Assembly: GCA_963771305.1 (NCBI GenBank)
Contig: CAVYTS010000013.1
Span: forward strand, 671,364 to 735,363
Length of the DNA: 64,000 bases
Source of the DNA: CAJCIT01 sp963771305
GTDB taxonomy: Bacteria > Acidobacteriota > Terriglobia > Bryobacterales > Bryobacteraceae
Reading direction: 5' to 3'
In this document: positions 8,193-18,128 of the stretch, one piece after another
How the letters are laid out: each line of letters opens with the position of its first letter
Numbering within the stretch: the stretch's first letter is position 1
Notes under the pieces: model-generated
The model's input: the letters and a program-made list of their open reading frames with translations, nothing else
What the model was told of the DNA's origin: nothing
Databases searched by the model: none
Made by a program: the position numbers and the translations under genes

Positions 8193-10800
8193 AATCTGGT
8201 CCTGCCGGATCCTCGGTCTCGGGCTCGTCAGATTCATCTGGCAGGACGGTGCTCCGGGAGAGGTGGAGCACATCGCGGGAACTGCCGGCGAGCATTCGCC
8301 GGATCGTCAGTGTCTGTCGTTTACCATCGACGGATGCCAGTAGGCCTTTTTCATGAAGCCTCTTCTTTAGCGTCTGTTCGGATACCGCCAGGGCCTCACC
8401 CGCGTCCCGCCCGGCAACTTGCACGAGACGATACGCTGCGGGCAAATCGAGATAGAGATCATCGCCCTCTACCCAGCCGATGCAGTCGCCAAGCGGCGCC
8501 AAGACTCCGTAGCTATTGAGTCGCCAACCGCAGGAACTTAGCGAACCCTTTGGTTTGCCAGCATCGCGCCCTGCAAGGTGAGCCCGGCCTGAGGAGAGCA
8601 ACGAACGAAGCAGGCAAATAAACCGCTCCGTGGGTTCGGTCGCTGCCTGGTGTTTCGGCTGTGCTGCTGCCGCCGAACTTAGCGCCTCCCAGCATAGATC
8701 CGGCAACCGCTCGCGCTCGAAGGCGTCATTCGCTCCCCGCTCGAGCGCAAATTCCGAGAAGATCTCGAATCCAGCTTGAATGTTCGCAACGATGTCGGGC
8801 GTGCGAGCGTGGGAGGTACTGCGCAAAGCGGCCGCGCGGTGCTCTAACACCCGGCGGCAGAGCACGGCTTGGGCCTCCTCGTACCGTCCAGCAAGCCACT
8901 GCACGAAGCCTCCCATGGCTTCGGCGTACAAGCCGTTCCGTGCGTCCTCCTGACATTGCGTAAGAGCGGTCGCATCGATTGTGCCTTTCGACAACTCCAG
9001 GATCAGTAATCGTGCCCGAATCGATTGGCCACGCGGCACGTCCTCACCAGTCGATAGGATCAGAGCACGAGGCGGTTTGTTTTCCCGTAAATTGGCGGTG
9101 GAATCCAGCCTGCTGCGACCTGCATGGTTTCCGGCTGCTCGAAAGACTCGATCGGCGCTGGCGTGATAGCGCGCCACATCGATGCCGCTGCCCTGCGGTG
9201 CAAAGTCGTCGATGACGAACAGCGCGTCCTTGGCATGAAACGCCAGGGACTCGAGGGCGTTTCCCGTGGACGACCAGGAGCCTGGCAGATTTCGGCTGTT
9301 CATCGCGGCACCGAAGTGCGTCTGGTGAAGCGCCGCGACCTCGCTCTTGAAAGCGCCGGTTTCTCCGGCGAGATGCACCGAGAAGTCGGCCCACCCAACA
9401 CGGCCCGGTATGTTGCCGCCAGCAACGGAAAGCAAATGGCCGGTGGTCCCAACTCCACGAGCTTCAGACTGGCCCGGACTGCGGAGGCGAGCGCCTCGTG
9501 GTTAGGCGGAAGCCGCAAAGCATAATGGCACTGGGCGCCTGACAGTTGCACATTTGCGTCGGAGATCAATCCTGTTGCCGAGATCGCGCCCCCGGCGTAG
9601 AGAAACAGTTGCTGCCCACCGACTTTTCGCCAGCCCGTGTGCGAGTATATGCGTCGCTCCTCCGCGGTGACGGAGAACCACTGTATCGCGGTGCGCGCAT
9701 ACTCGCGCTGGTTCGGGTAAGTGATGGCCGCTGCGCCCATGCGTTCGATCGGCCAGCCCATGCCAGTGAATTCGGAAGCAGGGATAATTAGCCGATGCTT
9801 CGTTGCCAACAGTTCGGCCTCGATCTCGAATTCGCGTTTGGTCTCGACGCCGTCGTCCAGCAGAATGTTGGCGGTGATAGCGGCCTGATAATTGGTCAGG
9901 GGTATTTCGACGAGTCGCCCATCGCTTCGTTCCGACATTCGAAACATGCCATCGGGCCGTCGATTGGAACGAAGAGGGTTGCACCACCTCAAGCCTGCCT
10001 CCGGACACCGATTCTTGGAACAGTTCGAGCACACGCTCGGGTCCCAAAGCGGCAAGCAAGTCATCGACACCGTTCACACCGCAGTCTTCCGGAAGGTTCA
10101 ACAGCCGCACCTCTGCCCGTCGGGTAGTTAGTTCCTTCGCGATCCCTTTCCGCGCCCATTTCACGCTGTCGTTTGTGTGGACGTTCGAATCAAAGATGAT
10201 GAACGCCTTTCGACCTGCCCACGGGACGCGGCTGAGGTCGGGGATCGGCCCCTTGACATCTACCCGCTCGCCCTTGGGCCCGCCCTCCTTTCCCACGAAA
10301 CCCCGCCAATTCCAGACGCCGGCGATCGCGACGGGAATGAATCGAGGAACTTCGGTTTCATACTGAGCCAGGCGCCAAAGCGCTAGAGCCTTCTTCTCTC
10401 CTTCGACGAGAGCGATCGGAATGCTTAGATCGTTCAGCTGTTCGAGGGTGACACCGGGCGGAATGTATAGTCGGTTGCCGGCGCCGGGCGGTCCGAGGTA
10501 CTTCTTGTCAGACTTCGGCTTGCCATCCTTGCCCGTCGTCCAGTCCGGATTATCGCGGCGCAATCGATAGTTGAAAGGGTGCGGATCGCCGGGCCAGCAG
10601 TACGGAATAAGAATCCCGGCGCAATCCAGATTCCCTTTTCGGCCGACAATCACGCGCGCCCGTCAATCGCGTCGAAGCATGGCTAGATCGGCAATTTCGC
10701 GCGAAATCCAGGATCGTTCGAGGGAAGCGTAGTCCTCCTCCGTCAACCGACTGCCCCAGGGAGGCGGGACGACGTCAAAGATAGGGATCGGAGCCGTCAT
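8191..10800 (-). pseudogene. DUF3854/DUF927 primase-helicase, broken
   Basis: One homologous protein of about 860 residues is spread over three frames. From ATG 10800-10798 it begins MTAPIPIFDVVPPPWGSRL, meets an in-frame TGA near 10667, and resumes with IVGRKGN and a DUF3854/Toprim-like region (VEGEKKALALW, KAFIIFDS). A frameshift near 9960 leads to the DUF927 domain, and another near 9397 leads to the helicase part with Walker A (AGETGAFKS) and Walker B (ALFVIDDF). Such proteins prime and unwind DNA for island or satellite replication. The gene starts inside the stop of its upstream neighbour (ATGA overlap). Disrupted three times as sequenced; some breaks may be sequence errors. Confidence 0.75.
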
Positions 10801-11090
10801 CGAGTTCGCCCTTCTCTCTTCCCGCGAGGCGGCTTTGGAGCGAGGGATGGTATTACTTCATCCGGCACGTCTAAGCCGATGGCCCGAGCAACTGCCACGG
10901 TAATGCTGGTCGCGACAGAAGACGCTGCCGGCAGCGGAGTTCAGCAACTGAAAGGCGTCGCTGGTTTGGGTCAGGGGCTGAAACTGCCACCGGGGTGTCC
11001 AACGCCGGCGCCAGTTAGAAAACGGTCCGGCCCGACCGTCCAGCCCATTACACGTTCAGCCAGAACCGTTGCAAGACTTTCACTGGTCAT
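10797..11090 (-). pseudogene. BC1872-like small phage protein, frameshifted
   Basis: From ATG 11090-11088 the minus strand gives MTSESLATVLAERVMGWTVG then PDRFLT. After a frameshift it gives RRWTPRWQFQPLTQTSDAF, and after a second shift ATSITVAVARAIGLDVPDE ending with a stop at 10797-10799. The pattern (AERVMGW, W-x-P-x-W-F-P, AxARAIG near the end) is that of small BC1872-type phage or island proteins of unknown function. Its stop overlaps the start of the primase-helicase gene, so the two formed an operon. Confidence 0.55.
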
Positions 11091-11264
11091 CGAAGACTCC
11101 CACGCTAAGCTTTCAAATCCAAAGCTCAGCTTAGTTGAGCATTTTCTAATCCAAGAGTGGGCCTGAAGGAGTGACTTCGTGTAGGCACGATGCTGGGGGT
11201 CCTTTCTTTGGTTTTTTTGGGTTGGTCCTGTAAGGGAGCATCGTCGTCGGCGCTGTGGGAATGT

Positions 11265-11285
11265 GGGAATCGCACAGCGATTCCC
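11265..11285. promoter_or_regulatory. Perfect 9-bp inverted repeat, possible operator
   Basis: GGGAATCGC and GCGATTCCC flank a 3-base centre (ACA), giving a 21-bp palindrome with no T run. It lies between the stop of the hypothetical gene at 11345-11767 and the start of the small phage-like gene at 11090, where a promoter for the leftward replication operon is expected. A repressor operator is the simplest reading. Confidence 0.35.
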
Positions 11286-11344
11286 AAGGGTGGTGGGAAA
11301 CGAAGGGAAACCTGGTTTTGGTTTTCCTCGTTTTCCACCAGCCG

Positions 11345-11767
11345 TCACAACCTAAGCGCATCCAACGACGTGGGTTCACAAGGGGAGCCGAGGCCCGGAA
11401 TCTCGAAAACAGCTGATTCGTACTTCTTCGTGACGAAGCTACTAAGCCCATCCGAATACAAAGCGTCCGCGATTTCATCGTAGGCTTCAGGGGGGTTGTT
11501 GTCGTCTACAAAGCACATGTAGTCCAACGCAGCATTGAACAGCTCCGACCCCATTTTGCTCACCGCGTCAAATATCAACGCGGAAGAAGATCGAGTGTCG
11601 ACAGACGAACGTAAGCCGCTCAGAGCGTCAAGCACGGCCTGTCGGATGCTGCCTGAGTGCTTCTCAACAATGTCTTCAACAGCCCAGCCCAATTTTTCCG
11701 GGATGAACAAGAGGCTGGGGAAGACCTGGCTTGTTAGCCTGTAACCTCTATCCGCGTCATCACCCAT
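11345..11767 (-). CDS. Hypothetical protein, 140 residues
   Basis: A soluble acidic protein of 140 residues with no signal peptide or membrane segment and no family I can recognise. A strong ribosome-binding site (AGGAGG complement at 11772-11777, six bases before ATG 11767) supports it as a real gene and fixes the start. It contains a helical centre (VEDIVEKHSGSIRQAVLDAL) and an acidic stretch around EAYDEIADAL. It is leftward like the replication operon but separated from it by about 250 bases that contain a palindrome. It may be cargo or an uncharacterised immunity or regulatory protein. Confidence 0.6.
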   Translation of the reverse strand: MGDDADRGYRLTSQVFPSLLFIPEKLGWAVEDIVEKHSGSIRQAVLDALSGLRSSVDTRSSSALIFDAVSKMGSELFNAALDYMCFVDDNNPPEAYDEIADALYSDGLSSFVTKKYESAVFEIPGLGSPCEPTSLDALRL

Positions 11768-12097
11768 CGTTCCTCCTGCACAGTTGCTGGGTCGTCCCCC
11801 CTATCGGATGGCAAGAGCAAGCGATGCCACCTTCGGCTTGAATGGGCTCGCCCAATACGAAATTAACGCGCGACATTGCCGCGGACCCTGTCTGAAAGGC
11901 CGAGGCCATCCCGCCGCATCCAGGCGTCCACTGTGCGCGCACAGCTAGGCAACCTGCCGGTGTGGAACGGCCCGGACCTCCAGCAAGCCTCGGGGGCGCT
12001 CGTGTTCGATAGCGCTACCGACATTGCGGAATAACGCCCCGTTTGCGGCTCGGGATTACGGGATCCGCTGAGCCCACTAGTCTAGCCGACGAGAGAA
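11768..12097. other. Intergenic stretch without a recognisable gene
   Basis: Apart from the recombination-type site at 12014-12036 I see no gene here. A 60-codon open frame exists on the minus strand (11760-11942) but has no ribosome-binding site or recognisable motif. Confidence 0.5.
12014..12036 (-). repeat. Cassette site I (inverted relative to the others)
   Basis: On the minus strand: CGTTA, spacer TTCCGCAA, then TGTCGGTAGC. It matches the CGTTA-N8-TATCGGTAGC consensus with one mismatch. The preceding GGGG is also shared with site B. It lies 60 bp beyond the stop of the S53 peptidase gene and is the only copy on the minus strand. Confidence 0.65.
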
Positions 12098-15000
12098 TCA
12101 GTACGGCCCCACCTTGATCGCCAACGGCAGCGTCAGGTTCTGCCCTCCGGTCGTCACGCCCAGCGCTTGTGGTCCAGCAACCACGTTCGCGTTCGCCGTC
12201 AGCGTCGCGGTGATCGAGGTGCTCGAGTTCACCATCACACTACTCACGGCTAACATCCCGCTCGGCACGGTCACAGTGTCTCCCGACTGGAAGTTTGTGT
12301 TGACGCCCGTGATCGCCACCGTGATTTGAGTACCCACCGTTGCAGCCATCGTGTTCGGACTTACGCCCGTCACCTGTGGCGCCGTCGGGCCCAGAATCGT
12401 CGTCTCATTAAACAATCCACGCATGATGAATGACGCCATCTGTCCTCGCGTCACCAACTCGTCTGGACAGTAAATCAATGGATTCGTTCCGCAGCCGGCG
12501 GTAACGTGCTCCTCGTAGGACCGCTGGATAAACGGAAAGGGTACTCCGTTGCCCTCGACGTTGGTGGGCACGTCTGCGAAATAAGGCGTGGTGGCCGTCG
12601 TGAACGCAGCCCCGTAGAGCGCCAGCCGGGCACGGATCATGAAGATCGCCATCTCCCAGCGCGGAATCGTGTCCGCCGGACAGAACAGCCCCGGCGCGCA
12701 GCCGGTGGTGATCCCCAGGTCCTTCAGCTTCTGGATGTGCGGGAAGAACAGACTCGTCGTCGGCACATCCGTGAAATACGGAGTTGAGTTGTAAATAACT
12801 GGCGTCGTCGTCCCGGTAACGGCCCGGACAATAAACGCTGCCATCTCCTCGCGTGTGACGTTGTCATCCGGGCAGAAGCTGCTTGTCAGAGGCGTGCTGC
12901 CTTGGACGCACCCGGTAGTGACGCCAGCCTGGAACATCAGGTTCGCTGCGTCGAAGAACGTGGCGGGCGGCGGTACGTCGGCAAACTCGGCGCTGGTGAA
13001 TTCCTGCGTAACGGTAACCTGCTGGCTGCCGACGGTGATGTGTGCGGTACGGTCCGCTCCGGTGTTGTTTAGGGTCACGGCGTAATTGAGCGTCCAGGAG
13101 CCACTTGAGCCGGCATTGGTTATAGTGAGCCAAGGCTGATCACTAACGGCGTTGCCGCCGCAGCCAGCCAGAGTGCCATTGATCTGAATAGAGTATGGGA
13201 GGGCGTCGGCCGGCAGGAAGATGGACGATCCGTTTGGAAGCGAAGCGAAGCACTCACTCGGCTCGGTGAAACTAAGAATCTGGCTATCGCTTTCTCCAGG
13301 GGCGCTGTTCCAGGCCTGAAGCTGATAGTAATATGTCGTACCGGGAACGAGCCCGGTGACAGTACCGCCGACCGGAACCGGCGCCGTTCCCGAACCAGCG
13401 TTACCGTATGCCGCGAAATTCTCGTTGTTGAGACCGCTGTCAGTGGCGTAAAAAATCCCGTAGGTGGTGTGCAGTGAGTTCGGATTAACGGTGCCCGTTA
13501 GTGTGGCGCTTGTGCCCGTAAGATTTGACGCAGGGTTCAGAGTCAACGATGGCTGAGCGGGCCCGCTTGCTGTTGTGAAACTCCGGATGGATCCTTTCAC
13601 CGTCCCCGCTGCGTTTGAGGCGACTATCTGGAAGTAATAGGTTGTATTTGTCATCAGCCCGGTCAGAGTCCCTGAATATGTTTGGATTGCGCCGCTGAGC
13701 GTGGGACTGGTGCCATAGAGGAACCAGGACTGCGTAGCGAGCCCATTGGGGTCGACGCTTCCGAATATGGTCCATTCGCCCAGGACCGAGGTGCCCACCG
13801 TTGTTCCAAGAACCGCCGGTGACGTTATCGCGACGGGTAGGTTTTCAACAAAACTCACGATTTGACCGCTACTCGTGCCGTATTGGTTTGAGGCTTGCAA
13901 CTGAACATAATAGGTGGTTCCCGGAGTCAGACCACTCATTACATATGCGTTCACTTGGGCGTGAGACGGCGAGGAACCGGCATCTACCATGGCTGTTTGT
14001 GCCGCTCCGCTGAGAGTGGGGTCAGTGCCATAGGCGAACCAATACTGGGTGTCTGCGCCGTTCGGGTTTATCTGGCCCCAGAACAAGGCTCCCCCCGTAA
14101 CACATTGCAAATACGAAGTAACGGCGATAGGCGGCCCCGGAACAACGAAGCTCAGAATGGAACCGCCAATCGAACCTCCAGAACCCGAAGTCTGCAGCTG
14201 GTAATAGTAGGTACCGGGTTGCAAACCTGCGAGGTTAGCGCTAACCGGGACCGCAGTACTGCCTGAGCCCGCGGCCAGCGTGCTGGTCTTGACGGCGAAA
14301 TTCAGCGTGGGGCTTTCACCATAAACGAACCAGTACTGCGTGTTCTTGCCATCGGGGTTTATGGTGCCCGATATTGTGACGGTGTTTGAAGTAATATTCG
14401 ACGCTGTTCCGGTTGTTACCGACGTTGCTTGGCCGACTGCATTGGTTGTGAAGGTACTGTAATTACCGGCGTTGGTGCCCGCATTGCTGGACGCCACAAT
14501 CTGAAAGGTGTACGGCGTGTTTGGTGCAAGTCCGCTTAGGGGGACGCTAACAGACATTGGCTGGCTTCCGGAGCCGGCGTAGTACTTAAGCGGCTGGGGC
14601 TGATCGTAAGCGCTGGCTCCAGTCACCCCAAATACGAACCAATAGAGCGTGTAGAGACCATTCGGGTTTACGGTACCGCCTAATGTTGCGCTATTCGAAG
14701 TGATGGAGCTGGCAAGACCAGTTGACACGGTAGGCGGCTGTCCTGCGGAGCTCGTGCTAAAGCTCAGCATTGATCCGCTGGTCGTTCCGGCGCTATTCGA
14801 TGCCTGCAGCTGAAAGAAGTAAAACTGATTCGGCACCAATCCCGCAATGCTGACGGAAGCGGAGACCATGCTACTTCCGGAGCCTACGTCGACACTGGCC
14901 GTTTGCAACGCGGACGCGAACGTGGGGTCGGTTCCATAAATGAACCAGTAGTGCGTGTCCGAGCCGTTGGGGATTACGCTCCCAGACAGTGTGGCGCTGC

Positions 15001-17188
15001 TGGTTGTCAGGCCCGATGAGGAGAGTGTGGTCACGGTGGGGAATTGCCCTCCGGGGTTCGTCGTGAAGCTAACGATCGAGCCACTGGCGGTGCCGGCAGC
15101 GTTGGTGGCAACCAGCTGAAAGTAATAAGTGGTGTTGACAGTGAGGCCGGTGACACTGGCGTTAAAGGCTGAGGGACCGGCGCCTGTGCCGGGATCTACG
15201 CTTGGCGTTCGGCTGGCTCCGGCCAGGTTGGGGCTGGTGCCGTAAATGAAGTAAGCGTGGGTATCCGAGCCGTTCGTGTTGACGTCTCCTGCCAGAGTGG
15301 CTGCGGTTCCAGACGGGAAGGTCACGGAGGCTAAGCCGGTGCTCACCGTTGGAGAGTGGCCGGCAGCGGTCGGCCACTGGTGAACCAGATTAAAAGCGTC
15401 AATCGAGCCCAGGCCGGTGACTTGGTCGTAGCCGGGCCCCGCTAAGTAGCCAAGCTCGCCGAGCCCAAAACAGCCGAGTCCGCCGGTACAATGCCACAAG
15501 TTGTCCCCTAAAACCATGTCGTGAAAGGCGTCTGGAGTGCTCTGCGCGAGCGAGTAGAGTGTCGGATTGATGTTGCCTTGGCCGGGTTGCGCGGGTTGAG
15601 AGGGAGCCAAGTACTGATTCAGCAGCGTGACGATGCCGGCGAAAAGCGGAGTAGAGCCAGATGTTCCATCAACGCCCTGCCCGTTGAAGGACGCGTCAAA
15701 GAAACTCAATTCGCCATTTTCCGCGATGACAAAGTTCACAGCAAGGAGCGCCACATCCGGCACGTCGCGAGCTCCATCTGGAGGCACACCCAGGCCGACT
15801 TGCCAGATGGGCTTCGCGAAGTCGATGCTAGCGCCCCCGCCCGAAGCTGCTGGATCGTTAGGAAACCCCTCATTCCAAGCTTGTTCCGGAACGTAGGAGA
15901 TTGCGGTACCTCCGTTCGCGCCGGTTGTGACGGTCCAGTAATCGGAAGTTTGACTCTGAAACTCGGTCCCACCGACGCCCGTCACCTCAGGGATGCTCGC
16001 GGGAAGGTTGACTGCCAAGCCATGAGTTGCGTAAGGCGCATCGTAGCCAAACGGATCGCATGCGGCGGGGCCCGCGTCACCTGATGCCGCAATCCACGTG
16101 ATTCCCTCCGCGTTGGCTTGTTGCGCCCAGGATTGTAGGTCACCAGCGGTCGCCACGGGATCCGCCGAAATCAGTGGCTCGCAACCGGCATAGCTCATTG
16201 AAATCACGGGCGCCAGATTGTTGTCAATGGCGTACTGGACGGAGTCGATAACGCTCACAGCTTTGACGAACACGATGGTTGCGTTCGGAGCCACGGCGCT
16301 CACCACATCCAAATCCAGATCTGACTCGATCACGTCGTCCGGAGACACGCCGGGATCCTCCCCGGCAGTCACGATGGTCACATGGGCCGCCGGCAAGCCG
16401 AAGGAACTGCGATAGACGGCCAAATCACTGAGACTGACGTCTGTCTGACCAACGACGACGATGGTCTGACCAGTCCCGTCATACCCCTGGTTGCGGAGTG
16501 ATTGAAAGTCGTAGATGGTTGCCAAATCGCCCGGGGCGATGAGTCCTCCACTCGTCTCCACGTAGTACAGGGGTTGGGCGTTTCGCCGAGGCGCCTGGAG
16601 ATGAAAGCTGTCGAGATTCCGCACCTCGCGAACGAGCGGAGCTAATGCCGCCGGGATCGATATGCCCGAAGCCGGCGCAAAATGCTTTTCTCCCTTCACT
16701 GAAAAAGAATGAATTTCCGCCGAGAAAGACCTCTTAACCTGGCTCGCGGTGCCGCTGAATCGGATGTAGGTCCTGCCGCGGGCGATCTCATCAACGTGGA
16801 AACCCTCTTTCTCCAGCCACTGCTGGATGGCTGTCGTGTCGGCTGTGGTGGCGCCAAAGCGGTCTCCGAATTGTTCAGGCGTCAGCCAGTGATGATACTC
16901 GGGAGAAGTGCGGTCTTGTTGTACAGCGAGGAGTTGAACGAGTTCGGCCTGCTGCTGCGCGGTGCGCCCAAACTCGAGAACTATTCCGTGGAGAACATAT
17001 TCGTCTGCGACCTTGCCTTGATCCACGCCAGCGAGCGCCCGCGGATGGATGCCACGCACCAGGACGACTTTCTCGTTCTCGTCGATTTGGCGAGTGACAC
17101 GGACCTCTTGGCCGACTGCGGGGCGGCCCAAGAATAGCGCCGTCCACAATAGTCCAATTCCCGCCCCCCTGTGGAGATTCCCCAGCAA
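12098..17188 (-). CDS. Secreted S53 (sedolisin) peptidase with Fn3-like and SLH repeats
   Basis: A 1696-residue exported protein. After a signal peptide (about 1-26) comes a pro-kumamolisin activation domain (about 30-195), then the sedolisin catalytic domain (about 215-605). Its Glu288/Asp292 lie in ESDLDLD, oxyanion Asp371 in ASGDAG, and nucleophile Ser510 in DGTSGSTP; a Ca-binding-like end follows (GYDQVTGLGSIDA). Next are about seven 90-residue fibronectin-III-like repeats (TYYFQLVATNAAGT type), a BACON-like segment, three S-layer-homology repeats (YFTDVPTT, CPADTIPRWEMAIF) and a final IPT/TIG-like domain. It should be an acid peptidase held at the cell surface. The first codon is TTG, chosen because it gives a clean signal peptide. 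Inside the island and not needed for its mobility. Confidence 0.85.
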   Translation of the reverse strand: MLGNLHRGAGIGLLWTALFLGRPAVGQEVRVTRQIDENEKVVLVRGIHPRALAGVDQGKVADEYVLHGIVLEFGRTAQQQAELVQLLAVQQDRTSPEYHHWLTPEQFGDRFGATTADTTAIQQWLEKEGFHVDEIARGRTYIRFSGTASQVKRSFSAEIHSFSVKGEKHFAPASGISIPAALAPLVREVRNLDSFHLQAPRRNAQPLYYVETSGGLIAPGDLATIYDFQSLRNQGYDGTGQTIVVVGQTDVSLSDLAVYRSSFGLPAAHVTIVTAGEDPGVSPDDVIESDLDLDVVSAVAPNATIVFVKAVSVIDSVQYAIDNNLAPVISMSYAGCEPLISADPVATAGDLQSWAQQANAEGITWIAASGDAGPAACDPFGYDAPYATHGLAVNLPASIPEVTGVGGTEFQSQTSDYWTVTTGANGGTAISYVPEQAWNEGFPNDPAASGGGASIDFAKPIWQVGLGVPPDGARDVPDVALLAVNFVIAENGELSFFDASFNGQGVDGTSGSTPLFAGIVTLLNQYLAPSQPAQPGQGNINPTLYSLAQSTPDAFHDMVLGDNLWHCTGGLGCFGLGELGYLAGPGYDQVTGLGSIDAFNLVHQWPTAAGHSPTVSTGLASVTFPSGTAATLAGDVNTNGSDTHAYFIYGTSPNLAGASRTPSVDPGTGAGPSAFNASVTGLTVNTTYYFQLVATNAAGTASGSIVSFTTNPGGQFPTVTTLSSSGLTTSSATLSGSVIPNGSDTHYWFIYGTDPTFASALQTASVDVGSGSSMVSASVSIAGLVPNQFYFFQLQASNSAGTTSGSMLSFSTSSAGQPPTVSTGLASSITSNSATLGGTVNPNGLYTLYWFVFGVTGASAYDQPQPLKYYAGSGSQPMSVSVPLSGLAPNTPYTFQIVASSNAGTNAGNYSTFTTNAVGQATSVTTGTASNITSNTVTISGTINPDGKNTQYWFVYGESPTLNFAVKTSTLAAGSGSTAVPVSANLAGLQPGTYYYQLQTSGSGGSIGGSILSFVVPGPPIAVTSYLQCVTGGALFWGQINPNGADTQYWFAYGTDPTLSGAAQTAMVDAGSSPSHAQVNAYVMSGLTPGTTYYVQLQASNQYGTSSGQIVSFVENLPVAITSPAVLGTTVGTSVLGEWTIFGSVDPNGLATQSWFLYGTSPTLSGAIQTYSGTLTGLMTNTTYYFQIVASNAAGTVKGSIRSFTTASGPAQPSLTLNPASNLTGTSATLTGTVNPNSLHTTYGIFYATDSGLNNENFAAYGNAGSGTAPVPVGGTVTGLVPGTTYYYQLQAWNSAPGESDSQILSFTEPSECFASLPNGSSIFLPADALPYSIQINGTLAGCGGNAVSDQPWLTITNAGSSGSWTLNYAVTLNNTGADRTAHITVGSQQVTVTQEFTSAEFADVPPPATFFDAANLMFQAGVTTGCVQGSTPLTSSFCPDDNVTREEMAAFIVRAVTGTTTPVIYNSTPYFTDVPTTSLFFPHIQKLKDLGITTGCAPGLFCPADTIPRWEMAIFMIRARLALYGAAFTTATTPYFADVPTNVEGNGVPFPFIQRSYEEHVTAGCGTNPLIYCPDELVTRGQMASFIMRGLFNETTILGPTAPQVTGVSPNTMAATVGTQITVAITGVNTNFQSGDTVTVPSGMLAVSSVMVNSSTSITATLTANANVVAGPQALGVTTGGQNLTLPLAIKVGPY

Positions 17189-17432
17189 CAGATTCCGTAG
17201 GCCTTTGTACTACTATAGTGCCGTCACTTCGCGCAACTAGCATCGAGGCGACGAATATTGGCCGTTTCATCAGTTTGCCGACAATTTAGCCGAGGTAAGC
17301 CGTGCCCGTATATTGGTCGATCCATTTTTTTCGACCATTGTCGGAGGATCTAATTCGTACGGTGCGATCAGGTGAAAGTGTTCCGGGTGCGCGCCCCCAT
17401 TTTCAACGGAGCGGACGAGTGCGTCGATCGGA
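17189..17432. other. Intergenic region with hairpin, no gene seen
   Basis: This stretch lies upstream of the S53 gene. It contains an inverted repeat TGGTCGA (17314-17320) and TCGACCA (17331-17337) around a T-rich 10-base loop. I see no coding frame with support; the promoter of the peptidase gene should lie here. Confidence 0.4.
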
Positions 17433-17599
17433 CTAGACTGCCAGCTTCAACTTGATCCCATCGTTCGGCGCGTGCACCAGATCCTGTTTCGTGCCCAGGT
17501 ACCGTTCGGTCGTCTGAACGGATGCGTGCCCCAGGAGCAATTGGATCTGCTCAAGCTCGCCACCGGCAGCGCGGCACATTTTCGCGCAGCTGCGACGAA

Positions 17600-18128
17600 A
17601 ATGCCGCATGCGGCATTCGTCGCTATACCGAATCCAGGACTATGCCGGATGAAGTGGCTGACTACACGTCAGTGACGCTTTTGATGTTTGATGATTCGGC
17701 ATAGTTTGAAGCTCCATCCTTGGGAGATGCAACAGTTCATTGATCCAAATCTCCTAGACCGGCTGCGGGTGGGGCCACTCGCCGCTTATCTGGACACTTA
17801 TTTAAAGCGTATTGAGGATGCGGGCTTTTTGCCCTCGTCTGTTCCGATGCAACTGTATGCCATTGCTAGATTCAGTAAATGGCTCCACTTTCGGCAGGTC
17901 AACTTGCGCCTGATGGATGAGGCAACCATTCAGCAATTTCTGAAGTTCGAAGGTGGCACCGATCAAAACGAAAGCGGGTCGCTATCAACCAGATGATGAG
18001 CTAGTGGCTTTCCTGAAGAGCCTCTGAGCGTTCAGACTATGCCGAATCCTTAGATGACGTTAACCGCGAAACTCAACGCCAAAACAACATCTGCCAGATC
18101 GATTCGGCATAGTTCTGGATTCGGTATA
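17600..18128. mobile_element. 529-bp insertion with 8-bp target duplication
   Basis: GCGACGAA occurs at 17592-17599 and again at 18129-18136; removing one copy plus the 529 bp between restores the recombinase reading frame across its HDLRR motif. Near the ends lie inverted copies of TATACCGAATCCAG, 17633-17656 and 18105-18128, 24 bp with one mismatch. A second inner inverted pair, ATTCGGCATAGT (about 17693) and ACTATGCCGAAT (about 18035), lies within it. The left end carries an additional palindrome (ATGCCGCATGCGGCAT). It encodes only a recombinase fragment, so it is non-autonomous. Confidence 0.7.
17688..17996 (+). pseudogene. N-terminal fragment of a tyrosine recombinase
   Basis: About 100 codons resembling the core-binding N-terminus of integrases: VGPLAAYLDTYLKRIEDAGF, then LPSSVPMQLYAIARFSKWL and LMDEATIQQFLKF. 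No catalytic domain follows. It is carried inside the 529-bp insertion and is not the missing part of the interrupted gene around it, which has its own N-terminus. It probably remains from a larger recombinase-encoding element with the same inverted ends. Confidence 0.6.
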
